64,000 nucleotides of DNA from DB1 sp049323655 (GCA_049323655.1 JBMONO010000011.1:46200-110199), one strand, 5' to 3'. Shown: positions 1 to 8,803, counted from the first letter of the stretch. Notes: generated by a model not told the origin, from the letters alone. Made by a program: numbers and translations.

Positions 1-2
1 TT

Positions 3-830
3 CAACAGCTTATCCGGGGCGGGAATGTCCTGGTCGACGGTGAAGTGAAAAAAACCGGATATCGACTCCGTGGGGGCGAAACGATTCATATTGTTCTCCC
101 GCCACCCGAGCCTTCTTCTCTTGTCCCTCAGGATCTCGATCTTCTCATTCTTTTTGAAGACAACGACGTCGTTGTTGTCGCGAAACCGCCCGGACTCGTT
201 GTTCATCCATCCCATGGACATGGTAGCGGCACCCTGGTCCATGGTCTGCTTCATCACTGCTCCCACTTGTCCGGAAAAAGCGGCCTGATACGACCGGGAA
301 TTGTCCATCGTCTGGACAAGGATACCTCAGGCGTGATGGTGGCGGCAAAAACCGACATCGCACATCAGCGGCTGGTTGAACAATTCAAAGAAAGAACGGT
401 ACAAAAAACCTATCTGGCCATTCTTGCCGGTGTCCCGAAAGACAAGTCCGGTCGTCTTGTCACCATGATCGGACGTCACCCTGTTGATCGGAAAAAGATG
501 GCGGTTCTTGAAAGGGGTGGGCGTGAAGCGATCACCAACTGGCGTGTCCTTGAGGAATTCCCGAACGGTTTTTCCTTTGTCGAGGTGCGGCTGGAAACGG
601 GCAGAACACATCAGATTCGTGTTCATATGGCGTATCTCAGCTGCCCTGTCGCCGGTGATCCGGTCTACGGGGGTAAAAAAAGCAACATTCCGGCGCCTCT
701 GATTTCCCGTCAATGTCTGCATTCGCACGTTTTATCCTTTCGCCATCCGATTAGCGGCTTCCCAATGTCATTTGTTGCCCCCCTGTGGCCGGATATGGAG
801 GAGGTTCTGCACCTGCTCCGAAATCCTTAG
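3..830 (+). CDS. rluD: RluD-type 23S rRNA pseudouridine synthase (5' end outside window)
   Basis: Pseudouridine synthase of the RluA/RluD family, which isomerises specific uridines in 23S rRNA. The reading frame is open from base 3, and the residues before the first internal GTG (base 45) read as the end of an S4 RNA-binding domain (LIRGGNVLVDGEVKKTGYRL), so the gene begins before the window and the GTG is not the true start. The family signature HRLDKDTSG is at about residues 102-110 of the visible part, with the catalytic Asp at about 105. The C-terminal RTHQIRVH motif is also present. Family assignment is firm; RluD rather than another RluA paralogue is inferred from the S4 domain. Confidence 0.9.
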   Translation, partial: QQLIRGGNVLVDGEVKKTGYRLRGGETIHIVLPPPEPSSLVPQDLDLLILFEDNDVVVVAKPPGLVVHPSHGHGSGTLVHGLLHHCSHLSGKSGLIRPGIVHRLDKDTSGVMVAAKTDIAHQRLVEQFKERTVQKTYLAILAGVPKDKSGRLVTMIGRHPVDRKKMAVLERGGREAITNWRVLEEFPNGFSFVEVRLETGRTHQIRVHMAYLSCPVAGDPVYGGKKSNIPAPLISRQCLHSHVLSFRHPISGFPMSFVAPLWPDMEEVLHLLRNP

Positions 831-862
831 CATTTTCCGTCAGCAGCATCCTGGTCGGCGTT

Positions 863-1642
863 ATGGTTATCCTCTCTTTTAACGGGAATCTTGTTGATCT
901 GCTTCCCCGACGCTATGGGCGCGCATCGGTTCTTTCCGTTGATCTGCAGCGTGAAGCCTCTGTCAAGGATGTCGTTGAATCTTTCGGTGTGCCGCACCCG
1001 GAGATCGCAAAGATAGTGGTTGATGGCATTGAGGTTGATTTCGCGTGTCGAGTCCGGGGTCAGATGCACATCGAAATATATCCTCTTTCCCCGGCAACCG
1101 ATTTTCTTTCTCCATCAATGCTGCGTCCGCAGCCTCTTTCTGGATATCGTTTCATTGCCGATACCAATGTGCGGAAATTGGGGGTCTGTTTGCGTCAACT
1201 CGGATTCGACACCATGCTGGCAGATGGTTTGCGTGACAACCGGATTGCCGCCATTGCCGGTTGTCAGCGACGTATTCTCCTGACCCGTGATCGTGGATTG
1301 CTGAAACGGAAAATCGTCGAATTCGGTCATCTTGTCCGGGAAAAATCTCCCCCGGCCCAGCTTCGGGAGGTGGTCGCTCTCTATGGTCTGCGAGGTGCGA
1401 TAAAGGCGTTTACCCGCTGCCTTCGGTGCAACGGAATGCTTGTGCCGGTCGAAAAAAAGGAGGTGCTCCCCCGTCTTCAGCCCCTGACCAAACTGTATTA
1501 CGATGTGTTTCATCGGTGCAGCAGTTGTGGCCAGGTATACTGGAGCGGTTCCCATCGGGAGAAAATGGGTAGGGAGCTCGACGATCTTTTATCTTGCGAC
1601 GAAACGAGAGAAAAGGGCTTTCCGGCTGACAGGGAAGAGTAA
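863..1642 (+). CDS. Mut7-C RNase-domain protein with N-terminal ubiquitin-like domain
   Basis: About 259 aa. The first ~75 residues match the Mut7-C ubiquitin-like module (ASVKDVVESFGVPHPEI). A PIN-like Mut7-C domain follows, beginning FIADTNVRKLG with its acidic residue near 100 and continuing with LLTRDRGLLKR. A C-terminal zinc ribbon has two CxxC pairs near residues 186/189 and 219/222. The family is predicted to be a metal-dependent RNase; the substrate is unknown. I prefer ATG 863 because the ubiquitin-like fold begins there and it avoids overlap with rluD; GTG 785 in the same frame would add 26 residues. Neither start has a strong ribosome-binding site. Confidence 0.8.
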   Translation: MVILSFNGNLVDLLPRRYGRASVLSVDLQREASVKDVVESFGVPHPEIAKIVVDGIEVDFACRVRGQMHIEIYPLSPATDFLSPSMLRPQPLSGYRFIADTNVRKLGVCLRQLGFDTMLADGLRDNRIAAIAGCQRRILLTRDRGLLKRKIVEFGHLVREKSPPAQLREVVALYGLRGAIKAFTRCLRCNGMLVPVEKKEVLPRLQPLTKLYYDVFHRCSSCGQVYWSGSHREKMGRELDDLLSCDETREKGFPADREE

Positions 1643-1650
1643 TGCGCGGC

Positions 1651-1684
1651 AAAAAAAAGGGGTTCAGGTGGAATCCTGAACCCT
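1651..1684 (-). terminator. Rho-independent terminator of tRNA-His
   Basis: A perfect 9-bp stem (GGGTTCAGG at 1660-1668 with CCTGAACCC at 1675-1683, 6-nt loop) is followed on the minus strand by a run of eight T (complement of the A run at 1651-1658). It lies 8 bases past the CCA end of tRNA-His. Confidence 0.85.
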
Positions 1685-1691
1685 GGAAAAA

Positions 1692-1769
1692 TGGGGTGAG
1701 CGATGGGACTCGAACCCACGACCGTCGGAGCCACAATCCGATGCTACCACCAGCTGAGCTACGCTCACC
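1692..1769 (-). tRNA. tRNA-His (anticodon GTG)
   Basis: Read on the minus strand, this folds as a standard cloverleaf. The 7-bp acceptor stem GTGAGCG/CGCTCAC is preceded by the extra G(-1) typical of histidine tRNA and opposed by C73. The anticodon stem TCGGA/TCCGA carries loop TTGTGGC (anticodon GTG), and the T-arm contains GGTTCGAGTCC. The 3' CCA is encoded (complement of 1692-1694). Confidence 0.97.
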
Positions 1770-1797
1770 GTCCAATCTGTTATGCTTTTTATGCTAA

Positions 1798-1831
1798 CAG
1801 CGGGGATTTATAATATTTATTTCCCCCGCTG
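1798..1831. terminator. Hairpin between tRNA-His and the zinc-ribbon gene
   Basis: Inverted repeat CAGCGGGG (1798-1805) / CCCCGCTG (1824-1831) with an AT-rich loop, lying between two minus-strand genes. It could end transcription of the zinc-ribbon gene before tRNA-His, but no clean T run follows on the minus strand, so terminator function is only probable. Confidence 0.4.
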
Positions 1832-1913
1832 GCAAGGTAAAAGTGCGGTACCCTAAAAAAAGGTGATTCCCTGTCAGTTGCCACAAAAAAAATCATTCGG
1901 TTGCCATGGCTGA

Positions 1914-2570
1914 TTAAAACTCCCGGTTGCAGTGTTTGCAGACCTTTGCCTGTTTTTTGATGATCTCCTGACAGGCCGGGCATTCCTTTTTGAAGTTTGC
2001 CTGCAGTATCCGGTCGATGGCCAGGTTGGCGTTCTGCTCTACGTCGGTGTTGGCGAAGGTGTGATTGCGGATCGGATCAATGCAGTCAAGATCATTCATG
2101 TCAACGAGGAGCTGACAGGCCCGTATCCGTCCCTCCAAACCGGCGCATTCATCGAGAATAAGCGTCAGCAGGGGCTTCAGGTCATGCTTTTCAATGCAAC
2201 CGTTTAATTCCTGCAACGCCTCTTTCTCTTTTTGGTAACGGACATTCTGTTTGCGAAGGGTCTCCGGGTCGATGATGCAGCCGGTGAAGGCCTCCCTGCT
2301 GCCGACCATGATCAGTTCCCCTTTTTTTTCACCGGGGAGCAGCATGTAACGATACGAGCCGGCATGGCCGTATTGATCTTCGATATGTTTCCAGCCGCGT
2401 TCATAGATGGGACACTCATCATTGAGGCAGATAAACATGACGTCGCATCCCCAGCCGAGACCGTCACCGATATGAAACGGCGGTGTCTCGCAACAGGAAA
2501 GCCGGGTCTTACAATGGGGACAATAATGTTCTTCTTCGGCATATTTGATACACGCGTCATAGGTCAGCAT
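1914..2570 (-). CDS. Double zinc-ribbon conserved hypothetical protein
   Basis: 218 aa, not recognised by name. The N-terminus carries a zinc-ribbon-like Cys cluster (CPHC near 17-20, then CC near 26-27 and further cysteines near 42-53). The middle is helical and may be a short HEAT-like segment around LLTLILDECAGLEGRIRACQ. The C-terminus is a classic short ribbon, CPACQ...CKHCNREF. The likely ribosome-binding site AAGGAG is 11 nt before ATG 2570. A short ORF ends only 3 nt upstream (see the possible frameshifted gene at 2574-2860), so the two could be cotranscribed. A role in metal or nucleic-acid binding is inference from the ribbons alone. Confidence 0.75.
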   Translation of the reverse strand: MLTYDACIKYAEEEHYCPHCKTRLSCCETPPFHIGDGLGWGCDVMFICLNDECPIYERGWKHIEDQYGHAGSYRYMLLPGEKKGELIMVGSREAFTGCIIDPETLRKQNVRYQKEKEALQELNGCIEKHDLKPLLTLILDECAGLEGRIRACQLLVDMNDLDCIDPIRNHTFANTDVEQNANLAIDRILQANFKKECPACQEIIKKQAKVCKHCNREF

Positions 2571-2573
2571 CGG

Positions 2574-2860
2574 TTAGAAACTCCTTTTCTTAATAAGGAT
2601 ATGGTTAGTGTGCAGGATGTCATAAAGTGCATCCGCCCGCTGCTTGGGCTTTCTCCGGGGCGGGTATGGTTGCCGGAACAGGGACAATGTCTGTTCTACG
2701 GTTCTTCCGGCGATTGCGGTACCGTGCATATATCCGTGGACCCGGATAAAGGAATAATAGTTCGTCAGCTGCCGAACTGCCGGTCGTCAAAAGGGTAGGC
2801 GAGGGCCAGCAAAAGCAACAGGAGTATATAGAGAAGAATGTCAGGAATATTTTTTTTCAT
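2574..2860 (-). pseudogene. Short membrane protein split over two overlapping frames (possible frameshifted gene)
   Basis: On the minus strand, ATG 2860 opens a 31-residue frame, MKKNIPDILLYILLLLLLAL..., a single hydrophobic segment ending at a TGA (2765-2767). A second frame is open from 2786 to a TAA at 2574-2576, only 3 nt before the zinc-ribbon gene; it encodes a basic helical stretch (RRKPKQRADALYDILHTNH). The two frames overlap by about 20 nt. One small frameshift would join them into a protein of about 90 aa. Alternatives are two separate peptides (the second starting at ATG 2729) or chance. No clear ribosome-binding site precedes ATG 2860. Confidence 0.35.
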
Positions 2861-3021
2861 GTATGCAAAATAACGCAGAAAACGGCGGAAATCAACCCGG
2901 TGAATGGCCATTCATTTTTTTTGAATGTAAGGGGAAATGGGTTTTGTTGTGTAACATATTGAAATTGTAATTTTTTGTTGGTATAATTTTTTGTTTTGGT
3001 TTGACCGGAAAAGAAAAGCGA

Positions 3022-3050
3022 TTGACTTTTTAACTGTGGAAAAGTAAATA
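3022..3050 (+). promoter_or_regulatory. Candidate sigma-70 promoter upstream of purM
   Basis: TTGACT (3022-3027), 17-nt spacer, TAAATA (3045-3050), in an AT-rich stretch about 140 bases before purM. The -35 is good and the -10 is weak. The rest of 2861-3191 shows no convincing gene. Confidence 0.35.
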
Positions 3051-3191
3051 ATTTGCCTAATTACTGACCTTGTTGGGGCATTTCGCCAAGTCTTCCAGAT
3101 GAATTCCTGATGGATATCACCGTGGCCCTTCCTGTGCGCGAAAGTCGTGGACACGGGGGGAGCCGGTTCGCTATGAGTACAGACGGTTAAT

Positions 3192-4250
3192 GTGAAAATG
3201 GATTCAAAACACAGTTCGAGATATGCCGAATCAGGCGTTGATATTGACAAGGGAAATCAATTTGTCAAGAATATCAAACCGTTGGTTGCAGCTACTTTCC
3301 GGCGTGGGGTGTTGACCGACATTGGCGGCTTCGGCGGGCTGTTTGCCATTGGTGGTGATCGTTTTTCCGATCCCGTCCTGGTCGCCTCCACTGATGGGGT
3401 CGGGACAAAATTAAAAATCGCCAGTCTTTGTAATATTCATGACACTATCGGCATTGATCTGGTCGCCATGTGTGTCAACGATATTGTTGTTTCCGGTGCG
3501 CAACCCTTGTTCTTTCTTGATTATTTTGCCATCGGTAAACTCGATCTCGATGTGGCGACAGCCGTTGTCAAGGGTATTGCCAAGGGCTGCGAAATCGCCA
3601 AATGCTCTCTTATCGGTGGCGAAACCGCCGAAATGCCCGGTCTTTACCATGGCGGGGATTATGACCTCGCCGGTTTTGTTGTCGGCATTGCCGAGCGGGA
3701 CAAAATTATTGACGGTTCGGAGATCAAGGTCGGCGACAAACTCATCGGGCTCGCTTCCAGCGGTATTCACAGTAACGGCTATTCCCTGGTGCGGAAAATC
3801 TGTTTTGAAGAGCTTGGGTTAACCGTCTCTGATCATGTGCCGGAACTGAACGCCACCCTCGGTGACGAACTGCTGAAACCGACCCGGATCTACGTCGAAC
3901 CATTGCTGAACCTTTTCAAGAATTTCAAGGTGCGCGGCCTTGTCCATATCACCGGCGGCGGTTTCACCGACAATATTCCCAGGGTGCTGCCAAAGGGAAC
4001 AAAGGCCTGTATTCGTCAGGCGAGCTGGCCCATGTTGCCGATCTTCAGTTTCCTGCAGGGAAAAGGCAGGATTTCCGCTGAAGAGATGTATCGAACCTTC
4101 AACTGCGGTATCGGCATGGTCCTTATCGTTGATTCCCGTATCGTTGATGACGTTTCCCAGCAGCTGACCGCCCTCGGCGAAGTCCCGTACGTAATCGGCG
4201 AGGTGGCGGTGAAGCGGGATGATGAAGAAGCGGTCGAATATCTTGATTGA
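3192..4250 (+). CDS. purM: Phosphoribosylformylglycinamidine cyclo-ligase (AIR synthetase)
   Basis: 352 aa. ATP-dependent ring closure of FGAM to aminoimidazole ribotide, the fifth step of purine synthesis, in the cytoplasm. Family landmarks are present: SRYAESGVDIDKGN at the N-terminus, the nucleotide-binding DGVGTKLK, the GGETAEMPG motif, and HITGGGFTDNIPRVLP. Length matches the family (about 345 aa). The start is GTG 3192; an ATG two codons on is equally possible. No strong ribosome-binding site is visible. A tiny 5-codon ORF (ATG 3173 to TAA 3190) with a purine-rich stretch before it ends directly upstream, so translational coupling is conceivable. Transcribed alone, convergent with the histidine-kinase gene. 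Confidence 0.95.
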   Translation: MKMDSKHSSRYAESGVDIDKGNQFVKNIKPLVAATFRRGVLTDIGGFGGLFAIGGDRFSDPVLVASTDGVGTKLKIASLCNIHDTIGIDLVAMCVNDIVVSGAQPLFFLDYFAIGKLDLDVATAVVKGIAKGCEIAKCSLIGGETAEMPGLYHGGDYDLAGFVVGIAERDKIIDGSEIKVGDKLIGLASSGIHSNGYSLVRKICFEELGLTVSDHVPELNATLGDELLKPTRIYVEPLLNLFKNFKVRGLVHITGGGFTDNIPRVLPKGTKACIRQASWPMLPIFSFLQGKGRISAEEMYRTFNCGIGMVLIVDSRIVDDVSQQLTALGEVPYVIGEVAVKRDDEEAVEYLD

Positions 4251-4293
4251 TTCGGCTTCTTTTTTGTTTCTTGGCCGGATTTTTTGAAGCCGG

Positions 4294-5964
4294 TCAGGGC
4301 AGAGGCAGAGTGAGCAGAAAACAGGCGCCTGTCTGGCTGGTGTCGTCATTATCATCCACTCTGATCTCGCCGCCATGACTTTCCACCAGCTGCCGGACAA
4401 TGGCCAGCCCCAGTCCGGTGCCGTTTTCCCGGGTGGTAAAAAAAGGCTCAAAAATTAAATTTCTGTGTTTCGGATCGATCCCCGGACCACTGTCCTGAAT
4501 GCGGATCTCGGTTTTTTCCAGTCCGTTTTCAACGATTTCTTCCGCTGCTATGGTAATGACGCCGCCGTTCTCACCCATGGCGTTTCTGGCGTTTCCCATC
4601 AGGTTAAGAAAGATCTGTTTGATCTGGCGGGCGTCTCCCCAGCACTCAAGATGCTCAGGGATGTGGACTGCCACCTGAAATCGCTCGTCCCACTCCTTGC
4701 CCTGACGAAGCAGATCGATGGTTTCCTCGACGATGCCGGGCAGGGAAATCCAGTTTTTTTCCGGAACAGCCGGTTTGGAAAACTGGAGGAACTCACTGAT
4801 GGTTCCCTCAAGGCGATCACATTCCCGGACAATAATCGTCATCAGGCTTTTTGAGGCTGTTCCGGGCGCAAATTCTCCCTCCAGCACCTGGGCTGCCCCG
4901 GAAATGGCGGCCAGTGGATTACGGAATTCATGGGCGATACCAGCGGCCATTTCCCCGATGGCCGCCATTTTTTCCGACTGTCGGACCTGTTCCTCCATCT
5001 TTTTGATCACGCTGAGATCCTGCATTGTGTAAACCCGGCAGTTGGTGCAATCGCCGGGCATGTTGAGCCTGGTCCACGAATAACCCACCGGAATTTTTTC
5101 TCCCCCCTTTTTCTGCAGAGAGGTCATCGGCCGGAGAGAGTCGGTTTTTTCGGTGGTCAGCTCAGGGAAGATGCGATCAAAACTTTTTCCGAGCACCTCC
5201 ATTGCCCCATAGCCGGTGATGACGCCGGCGGAACGGTTGAAGGAGGATATCCGACCATGAGAATCGACGGTGATAATGCCGGTGGCGATATCGTCGAAGA
5301 TCTGTTTGTAGAGCAGGGCCAGGCGGTCAAGGTCGCGGGATGCTCGGGAAAGTTCGGCCTCGGCCCGGTAAAGGCGTTCTGAGAGAAAGGAGCTGAGCAG
5401 GGCGACGAGAAAGAAACTTACCCCCCGGATGGCAAAGAAATGCATAGCCACCCGGATGCTGGTAACCGGTGAGGCACCGCTGCGCAGCAGGGGATCGACA
5501 TGGTTGAGGTATTCGAGCAGGAGTATGGCGCCGTAGCTGCAAGTGGACAGAGCGGCCAGCAGCAGGGCGCCCCGACGAAAGAGAATCATTGCACTGCTGA
5601 TAATGGGCAGAAAATAGAAGACCGTGAAAATGGATTCACTGCCGCCGGTAAAAAAAACAATACAGGTGGTCAGGCCACAGTCAATGATGATCTGCACATA
5701 GGCGAACCGCTGGGCGCAGGGGATGATCTTCAGCAACAGGGCGGAGATGATGGTGAAAAGGTAGGTGACGACAAGAAACCAGATGATGCTGGTGATCGAC
5801 GGTAGAACGATGTCATGTTCCTTGCCCTGCAGAAGCAGGGTGAGGCCGAGAAGACTGGTAATGATCACTACCCGCAGAAACAGTACCCAATGCAGCTGGT
5901 TTTTCAGGTGGTAGTCCGTGGTGGCCCTGCTGGTAAAAAGTGTGCGGATTTTTTCGAGTGTCAC
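4294..5964 (-). CDS. pilS: PilS/NtrB-like membrane sensor histidine kinase
   Basis: 556 aa. The N-terminal region (about 25-200) has six hydrophobic segments, the arrangement seen in PilS. It is followed by a PAS domain (about 215-325), a dimerisation/phosphoacceptor helix with the H-box GIAHEFRNPLAAI (His near 345), and an HATPase domain with N-box NLMGNARNAM, G1 DSGPGIDP and G2 GTGLGLAIV motifs. It lies 63 nt downstream of the sigma-54-dependent response regulator, so the two are an operon and cognate pair. The input signal is unknown. No pilin genes are in the window, so control of type IV pili is inference from family resemblance only. Confidence 0.85.
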   Translation of the reverse strand: MTLEKIRTLFTSRATTDYHLKNQLHWVLFLRVVIITSLLGLTLLLQGKEHDIVLPSITSIIWFLVVTYLFTIISALLLKIIPCAQRFAYVQIIIDCGLTTCIVFFTGGSESIFTVFYFLPIISSAMILFRRGALLLAALSTCSYGAILLLEYLNHVDPLLRSGASPVTSIRVAMHFFAIRGVSFFLVALLSSFLSERLYRAEAELSRASRDLDRLALLYKQIFDDIATGIITVDSHGRISSFNRSAGVITGYGAMEVLGKSFDRIFPELTTEKTDSLRPMTSLQKKGGEKIPVGYSWTRLNMPGDCTNCRVYTMQDLSVIKKMEEQVRQSEKMAAIGEMAAGIAHEFRNPLAAISGAAQVLEGEFAPGTASKSLMTIIVRECDRLEGTISEFLQFSKPAVPEKNWISLPGIVEETIDLLRQGKEWDERFQVAVHIPEHLECWGDARQIKQIFLNLMGNARNAMGENGGVITIAAEEIVENGLEKTEIRIQDSGPGIDPKHRNLIFEPFFTTRENGTGLGLAIVRQLVESHGGEIRVDDNDDTSQTGACFLLTLPLP

Positions 5965-6027
5965 GTCAGGCCCCCCGGTTTGCTCGCCGACCTGTCAATT
6001 TTTTTGAAGTTCAACCGGAGGGTGCGC

Positions 6028-7416
6028 TCACTGGATGTCATATTTTTTCACCTTGTAGCGCATGGAACGGAAACTGATCTTCAAGAGATCGGCAGCCTTC
6101 ATCTTCGAGTTTCCCGCCTTTTTCAGGGCAAGCTCGATCATCTTTTTTTCAAAGCGGTTGGTAACCTCCTCCAGGCCGAGATCGTAGAGTTCCTCCTCGC
6201 TGGCCAGGGTGAAGATCGTGTCGGAATGGGCCGGTTGGGCTGGTGGTTCCTGTTTTCGATGAGAGGAAATGGTCAGGCTTTCAGGCAGGATGAGGTTGGA
6301 GGTTGACAGGGCAACCCCCCGTTCAATGATGTTTTCCAGTTCCCGGACATTGCCGGGAAAATCGTAATTCATCAATACCTCCATGGCATAAGAGGAAAGC
6401 TGCTGAACATCTTTTTCAAAAGTTTTCGCGTATTTTTTCAGAAAATAGTCGACCAGCAGGGGGACATCACCTTTGCGTTCCCGCAGGGGCGGCATGCGGA
6501 TGGGAACGACGGCCAGTCTGTAGAAGAGATCCTCGCGGAACCGTTTTTCCAGAATCTCCTGTTCAAGATCGCGATTGGTTGCTGAAATGATCCGGACATT
6601 GACCTTGATGGTTCGGGTGTCGCCGACCCTTTTGAATTCCCGTTCCTGGAGGACGCGCAGCAGCTTGGTCTGCACCATGGGAGTCAGTTCGCCGATTTCA
6701 TCGAGAAAGACGCTGCCGTTGTTGGCCAGTTCGAACAGGCCGATCTTGTTCGTGTTGGCACCGGTAAACGAACCCTTGACGTGGCCGAACAGCTCGCTTT
6801 CAAACAGACTTTCCGGAATGGCGTTGCAGATGATGGGGACGAAATTGTTGTCCGCCGCCTTGCTTTTGCGGTGAATGGCCTGAGCAACCAGTTCCTTTCC
6901 GGTGCCGGACTCGCCGACGATGAGGACATTGGCATGGGTCGGGGCGATCCGGTCGATCTGATCAAAGATTTTTTTCATCTCCGGGCTCTGGCCGATGATG
7001 TTGGGAAAGTCGGAATGGAGGTCCTGCCGCGCGTCGACCGCCTCGGCCGCACCGCCAGCGTTCCTGATGGCGGAATGGATGATCGATTTGATTTCGTCGA
7101 GCTTGAACGGTTTGGTGATATAGTCATAGGCGCCGTATTTCATGGCCTGAACCGCATCTTCCGGCGAGGCAAAGGCGGTGATCATGACAAAGGGCAGATC
7201 GGGCTGGATCTGTTTGACCTGACCGAGCAGTTCGAGCCCGCCCATTCCCGGCATCCGGATGTCGGAAATGACCAGGTGAATCTCGTTCTCTTCGATAATC
7301 TTCAGCGCCTTTTCGCCGTCCTGGGCGGTTATCGCCTTATATCCTTCTTTTTCAAGAAGGATTTTCAGGAACTCGCGCATGCTGAGTTCGTCATCAACAA
7401 CAAGTATTGTGGGCAT
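6028..7416 (-). CDS. pilR: PilR/NtrC-family sigma-54-dependent response regulator
   Basis: 462 aa with the standard three domains: receiver (phosphoacceptor Asp52 in ISDIRMPG, Lys102 in TKPF), AAA+ sigma-54 activator (Walker A GESGTGKE at 168-175, L1 loop GSFTGA at 215-220 in place of the usual GAFTGA, Walker B region GSVFLDEIGEL), and a C-terminal Fis-type helix-turn-helix (KMKAADLLKISFRSMRYKV). It activates transcription by sigma-54 polymerase when phosphorylated. First gene of a two-gene minus-strand operon with the PilS-like kinase. The Ala-to-Ser change in the L1 loop occurs in some active members of the family. Confidence 0.9.
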   Translation of the reverse strand: MPTILVVDDELSMREFLKILLEKEGYKAITAQDGEKALKIIEENEIHLVISDIRMPGMGGLELLGQVKQIQPDLPFVMITAFASPEDAVQAMKYGAYDYITKPFKLDEIKSIIHSAIRNAGGAAEAVDARQDLHSDFPNIIGQSPEMKKIFDQIDRIAPTHANVLIVGESGTGKELVAQAIHRKSKAADNNFVPIICNAIPESLFESELFGHVKGSFTGANTNKIGLFELANNGSVFLDEIGELTPMVQTKLLRVLQEREFKRVGDTRTIKVNVRIISATNRDLEQEILEKRFREDLFYRLAVVPIRMPPLRERKGDVPLLVDYFLKKYAKTFEKDVQQLSSYAMEVLMNYDFPGNVRELENIIERGVALSTSNLILPESLTISSHRKQEPPAQPAHSDTIFTLASEEELYDLGLEEVTNRFEKKMIELALKKAGNSKMKAADLLKISFRSMRYKVKKYDIQ

Positions 7417-7588
7417 GATCGATCAGTGGTAATGTGAATGCTGCTTTGGGTGACAGCAACGGTTTTGTTCCGCTGCGGGTGGCGGACACACGAATCGTCC
7501 TGGCCGATCCATCTCGGATGCGACGGTTGTCCTCAATCGTAGCAGGTTTTCCTCATACTGACAAGCAACAGAATAACCTTCGGAGATC

Positions 7589-7789
7589 ATGGCGAAAAAT
7601 CTCATCCTTTTCGGCATTCTGCTTATTATTGCCGGTCTGTTGTGGCCTGTGCTGAGCAAACTGCCCTTGGGCCGGTTGCCCGGCGACATCATCATCCGTC
7701 GGGGCGGCCTAAGCCTCTATCTGCCGCTTGGCACCTCAATCGTTATCAGCATTATTCTCTCGCTGCTCTTCACCATTTTCCGCCGGTAA
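7589..7789 (+). CDS. DUF2905 small membrane protein
   Basis: 66 aa with two predicted membrane helices (about 4-22 and 46-64) around a conserved loop LGRLPGDIIIRRGGLSLYLP. This pattern defines the DUF2905 family, whose function is not known. ATG 7589 is preceded by GGAG (7581-7584) at a suitable distance. The 3' end overlaps the convergent dusB by about 54 bases. The 170 bases upstream, to pilR, show no gene. Confidence 0.85.
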   Translation: MAKNLILFGILLIIAGLLWPVLSKLPLGRLPGDIIIRRGGLSLYLPLGTSIVISIILSLLFTIFRR

Positions 7790-8803
7790 CGAGGCTAAAA
7801 GCTCGGCGATGTGACGGCGTAGCCCGGCAAAGGTCGGGACGGCGTAGATCGAGCTGCGCAGAGTCGCCCCGTTTGCCATCCCTTTGAAGTATTTCCCGGC
7901 GTGATTGCGGACTTTTCCCATGGAGCATTCCTCTCCGGAAAAGCGGGCAATGAGTTCCAGGTGACGGGACAGGGCCTGGAGGCGAAAACGGGGGGAAACG
8001 ATCCTGTCGGTCTCCCTGAAGACCCAGGGCCGGCCAAGAGCGGCTCTGCCGATCATCACCCCGTCGCAGCCGGTTCTGGCCATCATGGCGAGGCCTTCGG
8101 TCCTGGCATGGATGTCGCCGTTGCCGATCACCGGAATCGAGACGCTTTTTTTGACTTGGGCGATCACCTGCCAGTCGACGGTTCCGGAAAAACCGTCACT
8201 CCAGGTCCTGGCATGGATGGTGACCGCGGCGGCGCCCGCCTCTTCCGCCATCCTGGCAAAATCTGGTGCGGTGACGGACTGGTGAGTCCAGCCGGAACGG
8301 AATTTCACCGTCACCGGTTTCTCGGTGTTCGCCACCACCGCCCGGATGATTTCGCGGGCCACCTCCGGTGTTTTCATGAGGGCGCAGCCTGCCCCTTTTT
8401 TCACCACCTTGCGAACCGGACAGCCCATATTGATGTCGATGCCGTCAATGGCAAGGCCGGCGAGCATGGCCGCAGCCCGGCCCATGACATCAGGCTCCTC
8501 GCCAAAGAGCTGGATGATCACCGGTCTCTCCTCATTCACTGTTTCAAGCATCTCCCATGTTTTATGTTGGTGATAGGTCAGGCCGTGGGCGCTGATCATT
8601 TCCGAGAACACCAGACCCGCCCCGTATTCCCGGCAGAGCAAACGGAAGGGGAGATCGGTGTACCCGGCCAGCGGCGCGAGGATAAAGGGATTGTCGATGG
8701 TGATGTCGCCGATTGTCAGCGGGGTGACCGGCTGGGGGAAGGGCGGCGTGTCGTTTCCCCCCTGGAAAGACGGGCGGCTTGCAGTCGTACTGGGTGTTTT
8801 CAT
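7736..8803 (-). CDS. dusB: tRNA-dihydrouridine synthase (DusB family)
   Basis: 355 aa, FMN-dependent TIM-barrel enzyme that reduces uridines in the tRNA D-loop. Conserved elements: APLAGYTDLPFR near 43-54, the NMGCP motif near 125-129, the catalytic Cys140 in GAGCALM, KFRSGW, HART and a terminal GNGDI/GRAALGRPW phosphate-binding region. The first ~30 residues are not part of the barrel, so a start slightly downstream is possible. The C-terminus, reading EENGEEQRENNADND, is unusually acidic and overlaps the DUF2905 gene on the other strand. The DusB subgroup is inferred from the motif set. Confidence 0.92.
   Translation of the reverse strand: MKTPSTTASRPSFQGGNDTPPFPQPVTPLTIGDITIDNPFILAPLAGYTDLPFRLLCREYGAGLVFSEMISAHGLTYHQHKTWEMLETVNEERPVIIQLFGEEPDVMGRAAAMLAGLAIDGIDINMGCPVRKVVKKGAGCALMKTPEVAREIIRAVVANTEKPVTVKFRSGWTHQSVTAPDFARMAEEAGAAAVTIHARTWSDGFSGTVDWQVIAQVKKSVSIPVIGNGDIHARTEGLAMMARTGCDGVMIGRAALGRPWVFRETDRIVSPRFRLQALSRHLELIARFSGEECSMGKVRNHAGKYFKGMANGATLRSSIYAVPTFAGLRRHIAELLASLPAENGEEQRENNADND

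Noticed and set aside
7434..7655. 73-codon open frame before and across the DUF2905 gene
   Set aside because: Overlaps the better-supported DUF2905 frame and lacks a ribosome-binding site.
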